The position numbers and the translations under genes are program-made. A stretch of 49,367 nucleotides of DNA from NCBI GenBank assembly GCA_016178055.1, contig JACOUC010000013.1, positions 1 to 49,367 of the forward strand, in the 5' to 3' direction. Below are positions 18,603 through 27,652 of the stretch, piece by piece. The notes under the pieces are model-generated. The model was not told where the DNA came from. It was given only the letters and a program-made list of their open reading frames with translations, and did no database searches. The DNA is from Chlamydiota bacterium. GTDB lineage: Bacteria > Auribacterota > JACPWU01. The first letter of the stretch is position 1; each line of letters begins with the position of its first letter.

Positions 18603-19859
18603 TTTCTCCTCCCACATCGGTGGAGGAAAGGCAGGATGAGCAAAGAAAAACCCTTGAGCACAGTCGACCCCCAAAGAGGTCAGAATATCAGCTTCTCCTT
18701 GGGTTTCAACCCCCTCCGCAATCAGCGTCCCTTGACGAGATTTAACAAGATTAATAAAAGCTCGAACCACGTCCTGTTTCACATGGTTCGATTCAATCCC
18801 CCTAATAATAGATTGATCAATCTTGATATAGTGAGGATCTAAAATAGCAATGGATTCCATGGAGGCGTAGCCGCTTCCCGCATCATCAATGGCAAATTGA
18901 TAGCCTTCTTCTTTCATGAGTTTAATCATGGTTTGAAGCTGCTCAAAATCTTTCACTGCCTTGCGTTCGGTGATTTCAAAAACAATTCTTCCAGAAGTAC
19001 AGCCCACTTCCCTTAACATTTTAAAAATCTCATCGGGACGGATCAAAAGCTCCGACTCAATATTCAAAAATATTTTGTATTGATTAGGAATCAAATATGC
19101 AGATTCCATTGCCGATATTTTTGCCAGTCGTTCTGCCTTCATTAAAAATCGTCCCTGAGAAGCAATCCGAAAGATCGTCTCTGGATCTTTAAAAACAGTC
19201 CCTTCAGGCCCTCTTGCTAAAGCCTCATAACCTAAAATGGTCTTGGAAGCCAAATAAATCACGGGCTGAAAAACAGTTGTCATTTCCCCATTATCAATCA
19301 GTTTTTTAAGTTCAGAGGCCAAATGAGGAACTTTTGAAAAACGCTGCTCAGCCGCAAAATCAATAGCTTCACGAATCGCCCGCCCAATCAATCCACCCAG
19401 AGGAAGTCCCTTAACTGGAGTAATCGATGACCAGCCCAAGAAAAATTGCAACATGTCACCATTTTGAATCCCCGGATAGTTTTTAAAATGTTGGGTGAGT
19501 TGTTCTCGTACGATATCTGACATTCGCGTTAGCAAACCTTCAGTCCATTGAAGACAAGTTTTCGCTCTAGAAACGAAAAAAACGATAAAATCATCTCTCC
19601 AAATACGGCTTGTTGGAAGGACTTCAAGAAAGCTAGGAACTTTTTCTTTTAACGTTAAAAGACACTTGGCCGTTTCGCGAAAGAGTTTATCGACAAATTC
19701 CCAACCTTGATGCTCTTCAACTGCCCAAAACTTGGAGGCATCGAGATAGACCAAACCTACTGGCGCTCCTTTTGCCAAAGCATTTTCAATCTGAGTTAAA
19801 CTCTTTTCGAACGGATGAACATCATCTCCAACTGATTCCGAATAGGACTCTTCAAGCAT
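18588..19859 (-). CDS. EAL-domain cyclic-di-GMP phosphodiesterase with degenerate GGDEF domain
   Basis: The C-terminal half (about 185-415) is an EAL domain. The metal and catalytic positions look intact: YEALARG, IFLNIE (Asn), FEITER (Glu), AIDDAGSGYAS (paired Asp), IKIDQSII (Lys), IAEGVETQGE (Glu) and DCAQGFFFAHP (Gln). It is therefore probably an active cyclic-di-GMP phosphodiesterase. The N-terminal ~175 residues resemble a GGDEF fold (VGLVYLDASKFWAVEE) but the signature is replaced by WRDDFIVF, so cyclase activity is unlikely. No membrane segment is seen. It could control surface glycan or motility switching. Confidence 0.9.
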   Translation of the reverse strand: MLEESYSESVGDDVHPFEKSLTQIENALAKGAPVGLVYLDASKFWAVEEHQGWEFVDKLFRETAKCLLTLKEKVPSFLEVLPTSRIWRDDFIVFFVSRAKTCLQWTEGLLTRMSDIVREQLTQHFKNYPGIQNGDMLQFFLGWSSITPVKGLPLGGLIGRAIREAIDFAAEQRFSKVPHLASELKKLIDNGEMTTVFQPVIYLASKTILGYEALARGPEGTVFKDPETIFRIASQGRFLMKAERLAKISAMESAYLIPNQYKIFLNIESELLIRPDEIFKMLREVGCTSGRIVFEITERKAVKDFEQLQTMIKLMKEEGYQFAIDDAGSGYASMESIAILDPHYIKIDQSIIRGIESNHVKQDVVRAFINLVKSRQGTLIAEGVETQGEADILTSLGVDCAQGFFFAHPAFPPPMWEEKTIKN

Positions 19860-19955
19860 TTTATTCCTCGTTTGTTGACCCTCTTATAAAGCATCTCATT
19901 ATAAAATTTAGGGAGTCAAGAATCAATAAAGTTCTAATTTGAACAAAATGTAAAC

Positions 19956-20402
19956 TTACGAATGCTTTTTTTCCAGAAGGGAAATGGCTTGTAAAGCAAG
20001 AACGTAGCTCTGGGGACCAAAACCTGAGATTTGCCCCAAGACAACAGGAGCCGTCATAGACTTTTGCCGAAATTCTTCTCGGGCATAAATATTGGAAAGA
20101 TGGACTTCGATGGTTAGAATTTTTACCGCCTGAATGGCATCTCGAATCGCCACACTGGTATGAGTATAGGCCGCAGGATTAATCACAAGATAATTATATT
20201 TTTGTTTTAACAGACTTCCAATCTTGGAAACAATGTCTCCCTCGTGATCCGACTGAAAAAAATTAATTTCAAGGCTCAATAATTTTGCAGTCTTCTTTAA
20301 ATCCTCATTGATCTTCTCTAAACTCATGTGGCCATAGACTTCAGGCTCTCGTTCACCCAGAAGACCCAAATTGGGGCCATGAATAATTAGAACTTTAGTC
20401 AT
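19956..20402 (-). CDS. aroQ: 3-dehydroquinate dehydratase, type II
   Basis: AroQ dehydrates 3-dehydroquinate to 3-dehydroshikimate. The 148-residue length and motifs are those of the dodecameric type II enzyme: IHGPNLGLLGEREPEVYG, NPAAYTHTSVAIRDA with catalytic residues, and EVHLSNIYAREEFR. It completes the steps between aroB and aroE but lies 12 kb from them. It is 27 bases downstream of the O-antigen ligase gene on the same strand. Confidence 0.96.
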   Translation of the reverse strand: MTKVLIIHGPNLGLLGEREPEVYGHMSLEKINEDLKKTAKLLSLEINFFQSDHEGDIVSKIGSLLKQKYNYLVINPAAYTHTSVAIRDAIQAVKILTIEVHLSNIYAREEFRQKSMTAPVVLGQISGFGPQSYVLALQAISLLEKKHS

Positions 20403-20429
20403 AGATTTATTGACCCATTTCTCTCAAAT

Positions 20430-22370
20430 CTATCTGCAACATCCTACTTCTTTTTTCAACTTTCTCATCCTTTTTCGAACTTCCAGAGCATCTCCTCCAA
20501 ATTCACGAACCTTGCGATATTCTAGCAAGGCCTGTTGAGCCCGTCCAATGCTTTCATAAAATTGGGCCAATGCAAAATGGAGTTGAGGATGAGTCGGATA
20601 GTTTTCGATGGCCTTTTTAAAATAAAATTCCGCTTCTTGGATGATCTCTTTGGATGATTTTTCCTTCGATTGTTTAAAAAGAAGGGCTAAACGATAAGGA
20701 TAAGCTGGATTAAAAGGATCTTTTTGGCAGGCCTCTCCATAATACTGAATGGCTTTAGCCTCGTTCTTTTCTATTTGCAAAATGGATCCTTTCAAAAAAT
20801 AGGCTTGGGCATTGAGAGGATTTTTTTCAATCGACTCATTTAGAAAATCTAAAGTAAGCGCCCAATCCTTTTCCAAAGAGACCTTCTGGGCTTGTTGAAA
20901 AAGTCCATCGGCCACATAAAAATTTCTTACAACCAGCAATAATAAAATCACCATCGCCTGACTTAGAAGAATGCTGATCATCTTCCCTAAAGAAGTTGAG
21001 ATTTGAAATGTGTACCCTGATTTTTTCGATAAGTTACATTGATGTAAAATAGCTAGAAGAGTCCAGGCATTCAACGCAATAGAGGGTTCATAAAGATCAA
21101 AATCAATGAGACTATGAATGGAAAAACCTAAAATTCCTAAAAAAGCCCCCAATCCTATCCAAGAAACCTTTTCACGCTTCACCGTTCGACAAAAATAAGT
21201 CACCATTGGAAAACACCAGATGAGTAAAAAAACAATCCCTCCGAGCAACCCCAACTCTGAAGTGACTTGAAGAAAATTATTGTGAGCCATTCGGGTTTCC
21301 TCGGCCCCTGGGAGTTTGTAATGGGCATAAACGGAACCAAATGTTCCAGGCCCTGACCCCCATAAAGGAAAGTCATGAACCATTTTAAAAGCGGCTTTCC
21401 AATATTCGTAGCGGGCACTCGATGATTTAAAAACTCCTAGAGTAAAATTCTCTCCCTTGATCAAAAAGAAAAAAATAATCAACGTCTCTAAAATAAACAC
21501 ACTCCAAAAAAAACGCTTCCTAAAGGGAGGTTTTAGGTTTAATCGAAAAAATAAAATAAGGTAGGCCGCCAGCCTCACAAAGAAAAAAACGACTAATCCT
21601 CCCTTCGAAAAAGAGAGAAAAAAAATAAAAAAATAAAGCAAAGGATAAACGAATGCACCTACACCCGTAACCCATATCCAAAGAGGCTTCTCAAACAACA
21701 AAAAAATGACCGCGCCAAAAAAAGCGATCGAGATCATTACAACCCACTTAAATCTGCGGTTTCGAATGCCAAATGCGCTGAGCGATAAAGGAAGAAGCGT
21801 TAATAAATACCCGGCTAACGCATTTGGATAAATCAAAGTCGAGAAAATACGTGGACTCGCTAACCGAATTCTAAAAGATTGAGAAAGTTGATCGAGGGGG
21901 ATTCGTTCCATCACATATTGCCGGGTCTCTGCCAGGCCAAAAAAACTTTGATAAAGACCATAGAAACTAACGATCCCACCCGTGACCAGAAGCGTCCCTA
22001 TCAGTTTAAGCAAATCCCTTTCATCTTCAAAAACATGAACAACGAGAAAGTAGATCAAAAGAGCCGTTGCAACATTTAAAAAAAATTGAATCCCATCCTG
22101 AATGTTCTGGGAATGAAACCATGAAAGTAAAAAGAGGATTAGAAAAATAAGATGAAAAAGATGATTCACCGATTTTTGAACCAAAAATTTTCCAAGGAAA
22201 ATAGATCTCAAACACCCAACAAATCCTAAAAAAAGGGCACTGATCAAAAAAAGGTAATTTGAGTTGGGATAGACAAGACCGGACACTAAGGGGCGTAGAA
22301 TAACCATTAGACAAACCCCATAGATCAATATCCGCTTTAAAACCCCGTCTATTGAAAAAGACAAGTTCAT
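20430..22370 (-). CDS. O-antigen ligase/polymerase (Wzy_C family) with C-terminal TPRs
   Basis: This 646-residue membrane protein has about a dozen hydrophobic segments. The periplasmic-loop motif typical of O-antigen ligases and polymerases is visible: LWGSGPGTFGSVYAHYKLP followed by MAHNNFLQVTSELGLLGG. The C-terminal 150 residues contain two or three tetratricopeptide repeats (NAQAYFLKGSILQIEKNEAKA, PQLHFALAQFYESIGRAQQA). It probably joins or polymerises undecaprenyl-linked glycans. Ligase and polymerase cannot be separated by sequence alone. It is divergent from hicB by 32 bases. Confidence 0.88.
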   Translation of the reverse strand: MNLSFSIDGVLKRILIYGVCLMVILRPLVSGLVYPNSNYLFLISALFLGFVGCLRSIFLGKFLVQKSVNHLFHLIFLILFLLSWFHSQNIQDGIQFFLNVATALLIYFLVVHVFEDERDLLKLIGTLLVTGGIVSFYGLYQSFFGLAETRQYVMERIPLDQLSQSFRIRLASPRIFSTLIYPNALAGYLLTLLPLSLSAFGIRNRRFKWVVMISIAFFGAVIFLLFEKPLWIWVTGVGAFVYPLLYFFIFFLSFSKGGLVVFFFVRLAAYLILFFRLNLKPPFRKRFFWSVFILETLIIFFFLIKGENFTLGVFKSSSARYEYWKAAFKMVHDFPLWGSGPGTFGSVYAHYKLPGAEETRMAHNNFLQVTSELGLLGGIVFLLIWCFPMVTYFCRTVKREKVSWIGLGAFLGILGFSIHSLIDFDLYEPSIALNAWTLLAILHQCNLSKKSGYTFQISTSLGKMISILLSQAMVILLLLVVRNFYVADGLFQQAQKVSLEKDWALTLDFLNESIEKNPLNAQAYFLKGSILQIEKNEAKAIQYYGEACQKDPFNPAYPYRLALLFKQSKEKSSKEIIQEAEFYFKKAIENYPTHPQLHFALAQFYESIGRAQQALLEYRKVREFGGDALEVRKRMRKLKKEVGCCR

Positions 22371-22402
22371 GTGATAGTATTTCCCTTGAGGAGTATTTTA
22401 TT

Positions 22403-22621
22403 ATGATTGGACAATTTACTGCAGTTTACAGCAAACAGGGAAAGTGGTATGTCGCTTATGTTGAGGAAATAGCTGGAGTCAATACCCAAGGACGAACACT
22501 TTCCGAAGCGAAAAAAAATTTGAAAGAGGCATTGCAAATGGTTTTGGAAGCTAACCGTGCACTTGCTCACCGAAGTCATGGTAAGAATGTAATTGAAGAA
22601 CCCATTTCGATTGCCGTCTAA
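22403..22621 (+). CDS. hicB: HicB-type antitoxin
   Basis: This 72-residue protein has the HicB partial RNase-H-like fold (GQFTAVYSKQGKWYVAYVEEIAGVNTQGRTL in outline) with the EAKKNLKEALQMVLEANR helix. No separate DNA-binding extension is seen after EEPISIAV. I start it at the ATG at 22403, which follows GAGGAG by ten bases. The stop codon overlaps the hicA start by one base. HicB blocks HicA and often represses the pair. Confidence 0.85.
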   Translation: MIGQFTAVYSKQGKWYVAYVEEIAGVNTQGRTLSEAKKNLKEALQMVLEANRALAHRSHGKNVIEEPISIAV

Positions 22622-22806
22622 TGAAACGAAAGGAACTTCTTCGTCATCTTCAATCGTATGGCTGTCTTCTCTTTCGTGAGGGGAAAAAGCATTCGATTTA
22701 TTGGAATCCCACCAACCAAAAAACCTCCTCTGTTCCTCGTCACACAGAAGTAAATGATTTTCTCGGGAGAAAAATTTGCCGCGATTTAAATATTCCGATT
22801 TTATAA
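22621..22806 (+). CDS. hicA: HicA-type mRNA interferase toxin
   Basis: This 61-residue protein has the double-stranded-RNA-binding-like HicA fold: KRKELLRHLQSYGCLLFREG, the catalytic His in GKKHSIYWNP, a conserved SVPRHTEVND strand, and the C-terminal helix with FLGRKICRDLNIP. HicA cleaves mRNA and is neutralised by HicB. The antitoxin-first order is the less common arrangement. The pair interrupts the otherwise minus-strand glycan cluster and is convergent with the WecA-like gene with an eight-base gap. Confidence 0.85.
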   Translation: MKRKELLRHLQSYGCLLFREGKKHSIYWNPTNQKTSSVPRHTEVNDFLGRKICRDLNIPIL

Positions 22807-22814
22807 TCATACCG

Positions 22815-23909
22815 TTAAGTTGAATGGATCCTCCCAAAATACTCTAACATTGCAATAATCATTACAAAAGCAGATGCCTGTAAAAAAATAAAGAGAAAGC
22901 CCCAAGGCTCAATCATCCCCAACAAAAGAGAGGAAGTACCGAAGGCAAAAGAAACAAGATAGAGAAATAGCACGGCTCCTCTCTGACTCATTCCCAAATG
23001 GACTAAACGATGAGAAAAGTGGGTTTTATCTCCTTTAAAGATGGGGCGTTTTTGATGAAGTCGAATTAAAATAACGCTTAAAAGGTCATAAAGGGGAACA
23101 CCCAAAACAAGGACCGGCATTAAAATCGAAAAGGAGGTTGATCCTCCTCTTCGATAGTAAGTGCCCAAAATAGTCATACTGGCCATTAAGAATCCCAAAA
23201 GATAACTTCCCGCATCCCCCATAAAAACCCTTGCCGGGTGAAAATTAAATATTAAAAATCCCAAGACAGAGCCTATAAAAACACAAAGAAATAAACTGAC
23301 AAAATACTGGCCCTCAGCCATCGAGATCACAAGGAGAAAAAGGCCTGAGATCACTGCAATTCCGGCAGAAAGGCCATCCATATTATCCAAGAGGTTAAAA
23401 GCATTGGTGATCGCCACGACCCAAAGCACCGTTAGGAAAAGACTCATTCCCGGAACGTGTGTAAAAAGGGTAATGCGAATCCCTGAAAAAAATAAAAAGA
23501 GAGCCGCGATGATTTGAACGATTAACTTAGGCCATGCCCCCAGTTCAACAATATCGTCGATCAGTCCTACAAAAAAAACGATGAGGCTCCCAAGTAAAAT
23601 AAAAAACAGTTTATGAACGGTCGATAAAGCCCCTGGAATATATCGAACGACATCTTGAGGGATCCAAGCTTGAAAAACAGGTGAATTTTTAAAAAAGCTC
23701 AAGAGAATAACATTAAAGAAAACCGTTCCAAAGAATGCCCCCATGATTCCCAATCCCCCCAAAAGCGGAACAGGTTTTTTTTGCAATTTTCTGGGGGATA
23801 GATCATCAAAAAGATGTGTTTTTAAGGCAAGCCCTATCGATCCCTTTACACAAAGAAGGGAAAGCAAAAATGAAAATGCGATTAAATAAAGATAAGTGAT
23901 AAACCACAT
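22815..23909 (-). CDS. Undecaprenyl-phosphate N-acetylhexosamine-1-phosphate transferase (WecA/MraY superfamily)
   Basis: This polytopic enzyme would start glycan synthesis by moving a sugar-1-phosphate from a UDP-sugar to undecaprenyl phosphate. The protein has about ten membrane segments and the family motifs: a DDLSPRKLQKKPVPLLGG loop, GLIDDIVELGAWPK, NAFNLLDNMDGLSAG, FMGDAGSYLLGFL and a HRLVHLGMSQR loop with the histidine motif. I prefer the ATG at 23909 to the TTG at 23936, which lies inside a hairpin repeat. WecA-like rather than MraY is supported by the surrounding glycan genes. Confidence 0.9.
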   Translation of the reverse strand: MWFITYLYLIAFSFLLSLLCVKGSIGLALKTHLFDDLSPRKLQKKPVPLLGGLGIMGAFFGTVFFNVILLSFFKNSPVFQAWIPQDVVRYIPGALSTVHKLFFILLGSLIVFFVGLIDDIVELGAWPKLIVQIIAALFLFFSGIRITLFTHVPGMSLFLTVLWVVAITNAFNLLDNMDGLSAGIAVISGLFLLVISMAEGQYFVSLFLCVFIGSVLGFLIFNFHPARVFMGDAGSYLLGFLMASMTILGTYYRRGGSTSFSILMPVLVLGVPLYDLLSVILIRLHQKRPIFKGDKTHFSHRLVHLGMSQRGAVLFLYLVSFAFGTSSLLLGMIEPWGFLFIFLQASAFVMIIAMLEYFGRIHST

Positions 23910-23923
23910 GATAAACAGTTCAA

Positions 23924-23966
23924 CCCCGTTATCCAACGGGGTAAAAGTTTAAAGTTTAAGGTTCAA
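23924..23966. repeat. CCCCGTT/AACGGGG hairpin plus TTTAAAGTTTAAGG words
   Basis: CCCCGTT and AACGGGG pair across ATCC. AAAGTTTAAAGTTTAAGG follows and overlaps the last codons of the neighbouring glycosyltransferase. It is a shorter copy of the 162-189 hairpin with the same companion words. Confidence 0.7.
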
Positions 23967-25130
23967 AGTTAAAAGCTTGGAGTACAGGGCCTCGATTTGT
24001 TCAACCATGTATTCTTTTCTAAAATAAGGATCCACAAATTTCATTCCTTTCTGACCCATTTTATGAGATAGATCAGCATCCTTTAAAAACTTGATCATGG
24101 CCTCAGACAGAGATAATGTATCACATGGAGGGATCAAAAATCCGTTTATCCCCTCCTGAACCACCTCTCGTGCCCCATCAATATCGAAAGAAATGACGGG
24201 CTTTCCAGAAGCAAGAGCTTGCGGCAAAACCTTTGCTAGGCCTTCTCTAAGAGAGACATGGACGACAAGGTCCATCGCTGATATAAGTTGAGGAATTTCT
24301 TCTGGTTGCACAAGACCTGTAAAAATAAAATTTCTTTCGAGATTCCCCATTTTAATTTTCTCGATCAATGATTCTTTTAAAATTCCATCCCCTACGAGCA
24401 AAAATTTCACTTCAGGAAATTGAGCCACCACTTTTTGGGCAGCTTCGATTAAATATTCATGGCCCTTTAAATGAAACAGACGTGCAATTTTCCCGATCAC
24501 ACAATCTTGGGGGCCTATTCCTAAACGGCTCCTGATTTTTGTTACATCATAATCTCTTCGAAGAAATGGATTTAAATTCATTCCGCTTCGAATGGTGGTA
24601 AACTTTTCAAGAGGGGCTACCTTTGCTTGAACGGCTTGATCTCGCATGGCATCAGCCACGGTAATAATTCGATCTGTCCATCGGGCAGCCCAACGTTCTA
24701 AAATGCGATACAGCAAATTGATCATTTTATTTTGATACGGATAAAATGGAAGACCATGAATCGTGTGAATCACCACAGGAACCCTTGCCCCATGGGCTGC
24801 AAGTCTTGCAAGAACTCCAGCCTTAGAGCTATGGGTATGAACAATATCAAAATGCGATCGGCGAAAAAGAAAGAATAGTTTTAAACATGCCACCACATCC
24901 CGAATAGGATGAATATTTCGTCTTAAAGAAGGTTCAATAATGAGTTGAAAAGATGGGTTGGTTTGAAGCTGATCTAATAAATCCCCTTCAGGCCCCTTTT
25001 CAGGCCCTGTAATCAAAGTGACTTCGTAATTTGATTTTTGACAAAGGCCTTCCACCGTAAGAAGCGTGTTCTCCTGAGCCCCTCCAATAATCATACGGGT
25101 AATCACATGGCAAACTTTGACTTTAATCAT
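23949..25130 (-). CDS. GT4-family glycosyltransferase
   Basis: This 393-residue GT-B enzyme has the N-terminal acceptor domain (HVITRMIIGGAQENTLL, VHTHSSKAGVLARLAA) and the C-terminal donor domain with IGKIARLFHLKGHEYLIEA, LLVGDGILKESL and VHVSLREGLAKVLPQALASG containing the EGLAKVLPQA variant of the EX7E motif. It would add a sugar to a lipid-linked glycan in the cytoplasm. The last residues (TLNLKL) are encoded by TTTAAGGTTCAAAG words. The donor and acceptor sugars cannot be deduced. Confidence 0.9.
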   Translation of the reverse strand: MIKVKVCHVITRMIIGGAQENTLLTVEGLCQKSNYEVTLITGPEKGPEGDLLDQLQTNPSFQLIIEPSLRRNIHPIRDVVACLKLFFLFRRSHFDIVHTHSSKAGVLARLAAHGARVPVVIHTIHGLPFYPYQNKMINLLYRILERWAARWTDRIITVADAMRDQAVQAKVAPLEKFTTIRSGMNLNPFLRRDYDVTKIRSRLGIGPQDCVIGKIARLFHLKGHEYLIEAAQKVVAQFPEVKFLLVGDGILKESLIEKIKMGNLERNFIFTGLVQPEEIPQLISAMDLVVHVSLREGLAKVLPQALASGKPVISFDIDGAREVVQEGINGFLIPPCDTLSLSEAMIKFLKDADLSHKMGQKGMKFVDPYFRKEYMVEQIEALYSKLLTLNLKL

Positions 25131-25463
25131 ATTTTATTTTCTTCCTCAACATCTCATCGATCATTTTGATTGGATAAATGGACACATCCGATCGCTTCAT
25201 TACTTCATGGGCCTGTTACAAAATGCAAGTTTTACCGTTCGAGCCTAGTCGAGAACAAATGTTTTGAGCTCGACTCTTCTCGACTCGGCTCGAAATCTTC
25301 GACTTCTCGAGACTCGGCTCGAAGAATAACGGGTAATGCACATTTTGCAAGAGAGCCTTCATCCCCCCATAAATCAAGCCTATTCTCACTTGTAAATTGA
25401 AAGTGAAAGTTTCATATTACAAAAAATTCTTTAACTGATTGTAAAAGAATAAGATAAGAAATG
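25131..25463. other. 333-base intergenic region holding an inverted-repeat element
   Basis: No gene is supported here. The region contains the TCGAGCC-rich inverted repeat listed at 25216-25353. The flanks (25131-25215 and 25354-25463) are ordinary AT-rich sequence, with no recognisable RNA gene. Confidence 0.6.
25216..25353. repeat. Imperfect inverted-repeat element with CTCGACTCGGCTCGAA words
   Basis: The outer arms TTACAAAATGCAAGTTTTACC and GGGTAATGCACATTTTGCAAG are imperfectly complementary. Inside them, TTCGAGCCTAGTCGAGA faces TCTCGAGACTCGGCTCGAA, and CTCGACTCGGCTCGAA words repeat in between. A single transcript would fold into a long hairpin. I see no flanking target duplication. Confidence 0.7.
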
Positions 25464-27443
25464 TCAGGGTTTTATAATTTTATAAATATCGATCCCGCCT
25501 TTTTCCTGGTGAAAAACAGGTTTAGAATAATCTCGAAGAAACAGATTTAACTTTCTCCCGTCTATTCTATCACTCCAATGCGGGAACGAGTGATCCAGCC
25601 TCCTCATTTCATTCTGATGAATAAGAATGTATGAAATCCCATCGGATCGAAGGCGCTGATAAATTTCCCCGCTATTTTTTGCCCCTTCCAGATACTGTAC
25701 AATCACCGGAACATCAAAGGGAGTGGAGGCAAGAACATCCCTCTTCAGATAGAATACACGTGCTTCACCCACCAAAAGGACTTTTTCACCAGGCTTCATT
25801 GCTCGATTGAGAAATTCTACCGCCCGATAGGGAGGGAGTCGATGCCGCAAATATTTTGGAGTAGATTCCAGGCTGAAGAGAGAACGTTCTGCCCCTAAAC
25901 CTTCTAAATAAAGGGTCATGAACCCCAAATTCCAAATCATGAAAATAGAAAAAGCACACGCCATGATCCTTCTTAAGGGCACTGACGAACGAAACTGGGT
26001 GAACGATACCCCTGCGAGTATGGAAAGGGCAGGAAAAACAGGTAAGAGAAAACGACTGTCCCCCGTGGTTTTCAAAAATCCAAGTATATATCCTGCGCTA
26101 ACATAGATGAACAAAGCTAAAAGTTTGGGCTCTTTAAGCGACAGAAAAATCAGGGGCAGTCCAATATAAGCCGTTGGAATAAAATCATCCGCATGTTGAA
26201 TCATCCAGGTAAAAGAATTTGCAAGGTTCGTTTGATGAGTCAAGGATAGGGTTCCATAATGAACCTTGAGGCGTTGATACAGTTCAAGAGGCCAAAAATG
26301 GTTTTGAAAAAGAGGATATCCAAATGGAAAAATCGGATCTCCTGTTTCGATCCAATTTTTTAACCACCAGGGCGAAACCACAAGCAGAGAAAAAATCAGA
26401 AAAAGAAGGCCGCTTAAAAGAATTTTTCCTTTTTTCTTTTCCCTGATAAATTGAAAACCCCCAACCAAAAATAAACAGGCCCAAACATAAATTAAGGCCG
26501 TCGTTTTTGACCCTAAAGCCAGTCCAGCGAAAATACCTGAAAGCATTCTATTTCTGGAATTTGCCTCCAAAAACAAGAGAAGGGCTGCTAGAGAGAAATA
26601 AACGAGTCCAAGGTCCGATTTACCGAGCCACGCAACGCCCGCAAGATGGATGGAGCATAAAAAAAGTGCAAGTGAAAGAAGAGCCGATTTTTTGCCCCAA
26701 ATTGGACCTGTAAATTGATAAATCAAAAAACCTGAGAGCCCCGCAAAAAATACATTTAAAAGTTTTATAAATCCAACTTTTCCTAAAAGTAAAAAAACCA
26801 AATATAACATTTCGACATTCATCGGAAAATGGGAAAACATATTACTCGAAATGGGAAATATTTTTCCGGCCTTGAGATAAAGATCTGGAATACCTACATG
26901 ATATTCCAAAGAATCATAGTCAAGAATAGGACTATAAGCCCCAGTCAAAAGCATGATTCCAGAGAGAATGACAACCCCGCGAAGAATCCATGTTGTAAGA
27001 TCAGCATTTTCTATTAACCGGATGCGAATCCATTTCTCTTTCGTCTTACGAATGAATAAAAGAGCTTCCTTAAACCCCACAAGACTCGAAAAAAGAAAGA
27101 AATAAATGACCGTCTCCATTCTTAAAAATCCTAGACGACCACAAAAAAAGATATAAAGAGCTAAGAATCCTAACCCGAGTCCCACTCCATATGCACAGCA
27201 TAAGGCATAGGAGATTCGAGGTAAAAATAAACGTGTCACCTTTATCCCAACAAGTCCCGAAACAAAAATCACTGATCCAAACTCGAGCAGTTCCCAAACC
27301 CTTCTCCCAAGTAAAATCCCAAACTCCATCCCCCACTCATTGAGAAGAAGCGAACGGGTCAGATAACTTATCCACAAAACAGCAAGGACAACAACCAGAA
27401 GGGTTGAGATTGACTTTTGTTTTAAGAACTTTTTTTCTGTCAT
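25464..27443 (-). CDS. GT39-like integral membrane glycosyltransferase (dolichyl-phosphate mannosyltransferase superfamily)
   Basis: This 659-residue protein has about 11 membrane segments in its first 500 residues and a soluble C-terminal tail. The first external loop has an acidic pair (LDYDSLEYHVGIPDLYLKAG), the position of the catalytic Asp/Glu in PMT/ArnT-type enzymes that use polyprenyl-phosphate sugars. A HFPMNVEMLYL segment follows. It probably transfers a sugar outside the cytoplasmic membrane to a glycan, lipid or protein. The substrate is unknown. Confidence 0.75.
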   Translation of the reverse strand: MTEKKFLKQKSISTLLVVVLAVLWISYLTRSLLLNEWGMEFGILLGRRVWELLEFGSVIFVSGLVGIKVTRLFLPRISYALCCAYGVGLGLGFLALYIFFCGRLGFLRMETVIYFFLFSSLVGFKEALLFIRKTKEKWIRIRLIENADLTTWILRGVVILSGIMLLTGAYSPILDYDSLEYHVGIPDLYLKAGKIFPISSNMFSHFPMNVEMLYLVFLLLGKVGFIKLLNVFFAGLSGFLIYQFTGPIWGKKSALLSLALFLCSIHLAGVAWLGKSDLGLVYFSLAALLLFLEANSRNRMLSGIFAGLALGSKTTALIYVWACLFLVGGFQFIREKKKGKILLSGLLFLIFSLLVVSPWWLKNWIETGDPIFPFGYPLFQNHFWPLELYQRLKVHYGTLSLTHQTNLANSFTWMIQHADDFIPTAYIGLPLIFLSLKEPKLLALFIYVSAGYILGFLKTTGDSRFLLPVFPALSILAGVSFTQFRSSVPLRRIMACAFSIFMIWNLGFMTLYLEGLGAERSLFSLESTPKYLRHRLPPYRAVEFLNRAMKPGEKVLLVGEARVFYLKRDVLASTPFDVPVIVQYLEGAKNSGEIYQRLRSDGISYILIHQNEMRRLDHSFPHWSDRIDGRKLNLFLRDYSKPVFHQEKGGIDIYKIIKP

Positions 27444-27497
27444 ATGATCATGTTAAGTATTTTAGTCTCTTCCATCTATATAAGTCCCATTAGAAAT

Positions 27498-27506
27498 TTA
27501 TCCAAT
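27498..27506. repeat. Left 9-bp target-site duplication
   Basis: TTATCCAAT here is repeated exactly at 27653-27661 on the other side of the inverted-repeat element. Confidence 0.75.
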
Positions 27507-27652
27507 ATGCTTGTGCACTTGACGTTAAATACCTTGATCCGTCAAGCGTAGTCGCCCGATTTATCGGGCAAATTCATGCTAAGAGCGCATTGCCCCATGA
27601 ATGGGGCGACTACATAATGGACGACATCTTTAAGTCAAGTACACAAGCATGG
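27507..27652. mobile_element. Small non-autonomous (MITE-like) inverted-repeat element, 146 bp
   Basis: The ends are inverted: ATGCTTGTGCACTTGAC at the left, and the complement of the right end reads ATGCTTGTGTACTTGAC. A perfect direct repeat TTATCCAAT flanks the element. Inside, a 66-base core (27548-27613) begins GTAGTCGCCCGATTTATCGG and ends with its near-complement GGGGCGACTAC. The core contains two small hairpins (GCCCGA/TCGGGC and GCCCCAT/ATGGGGC). The same core lies alone at 38848-38909. It carries no coding capacity, so a transposase would have to act in trans. Confidence 0.75.
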
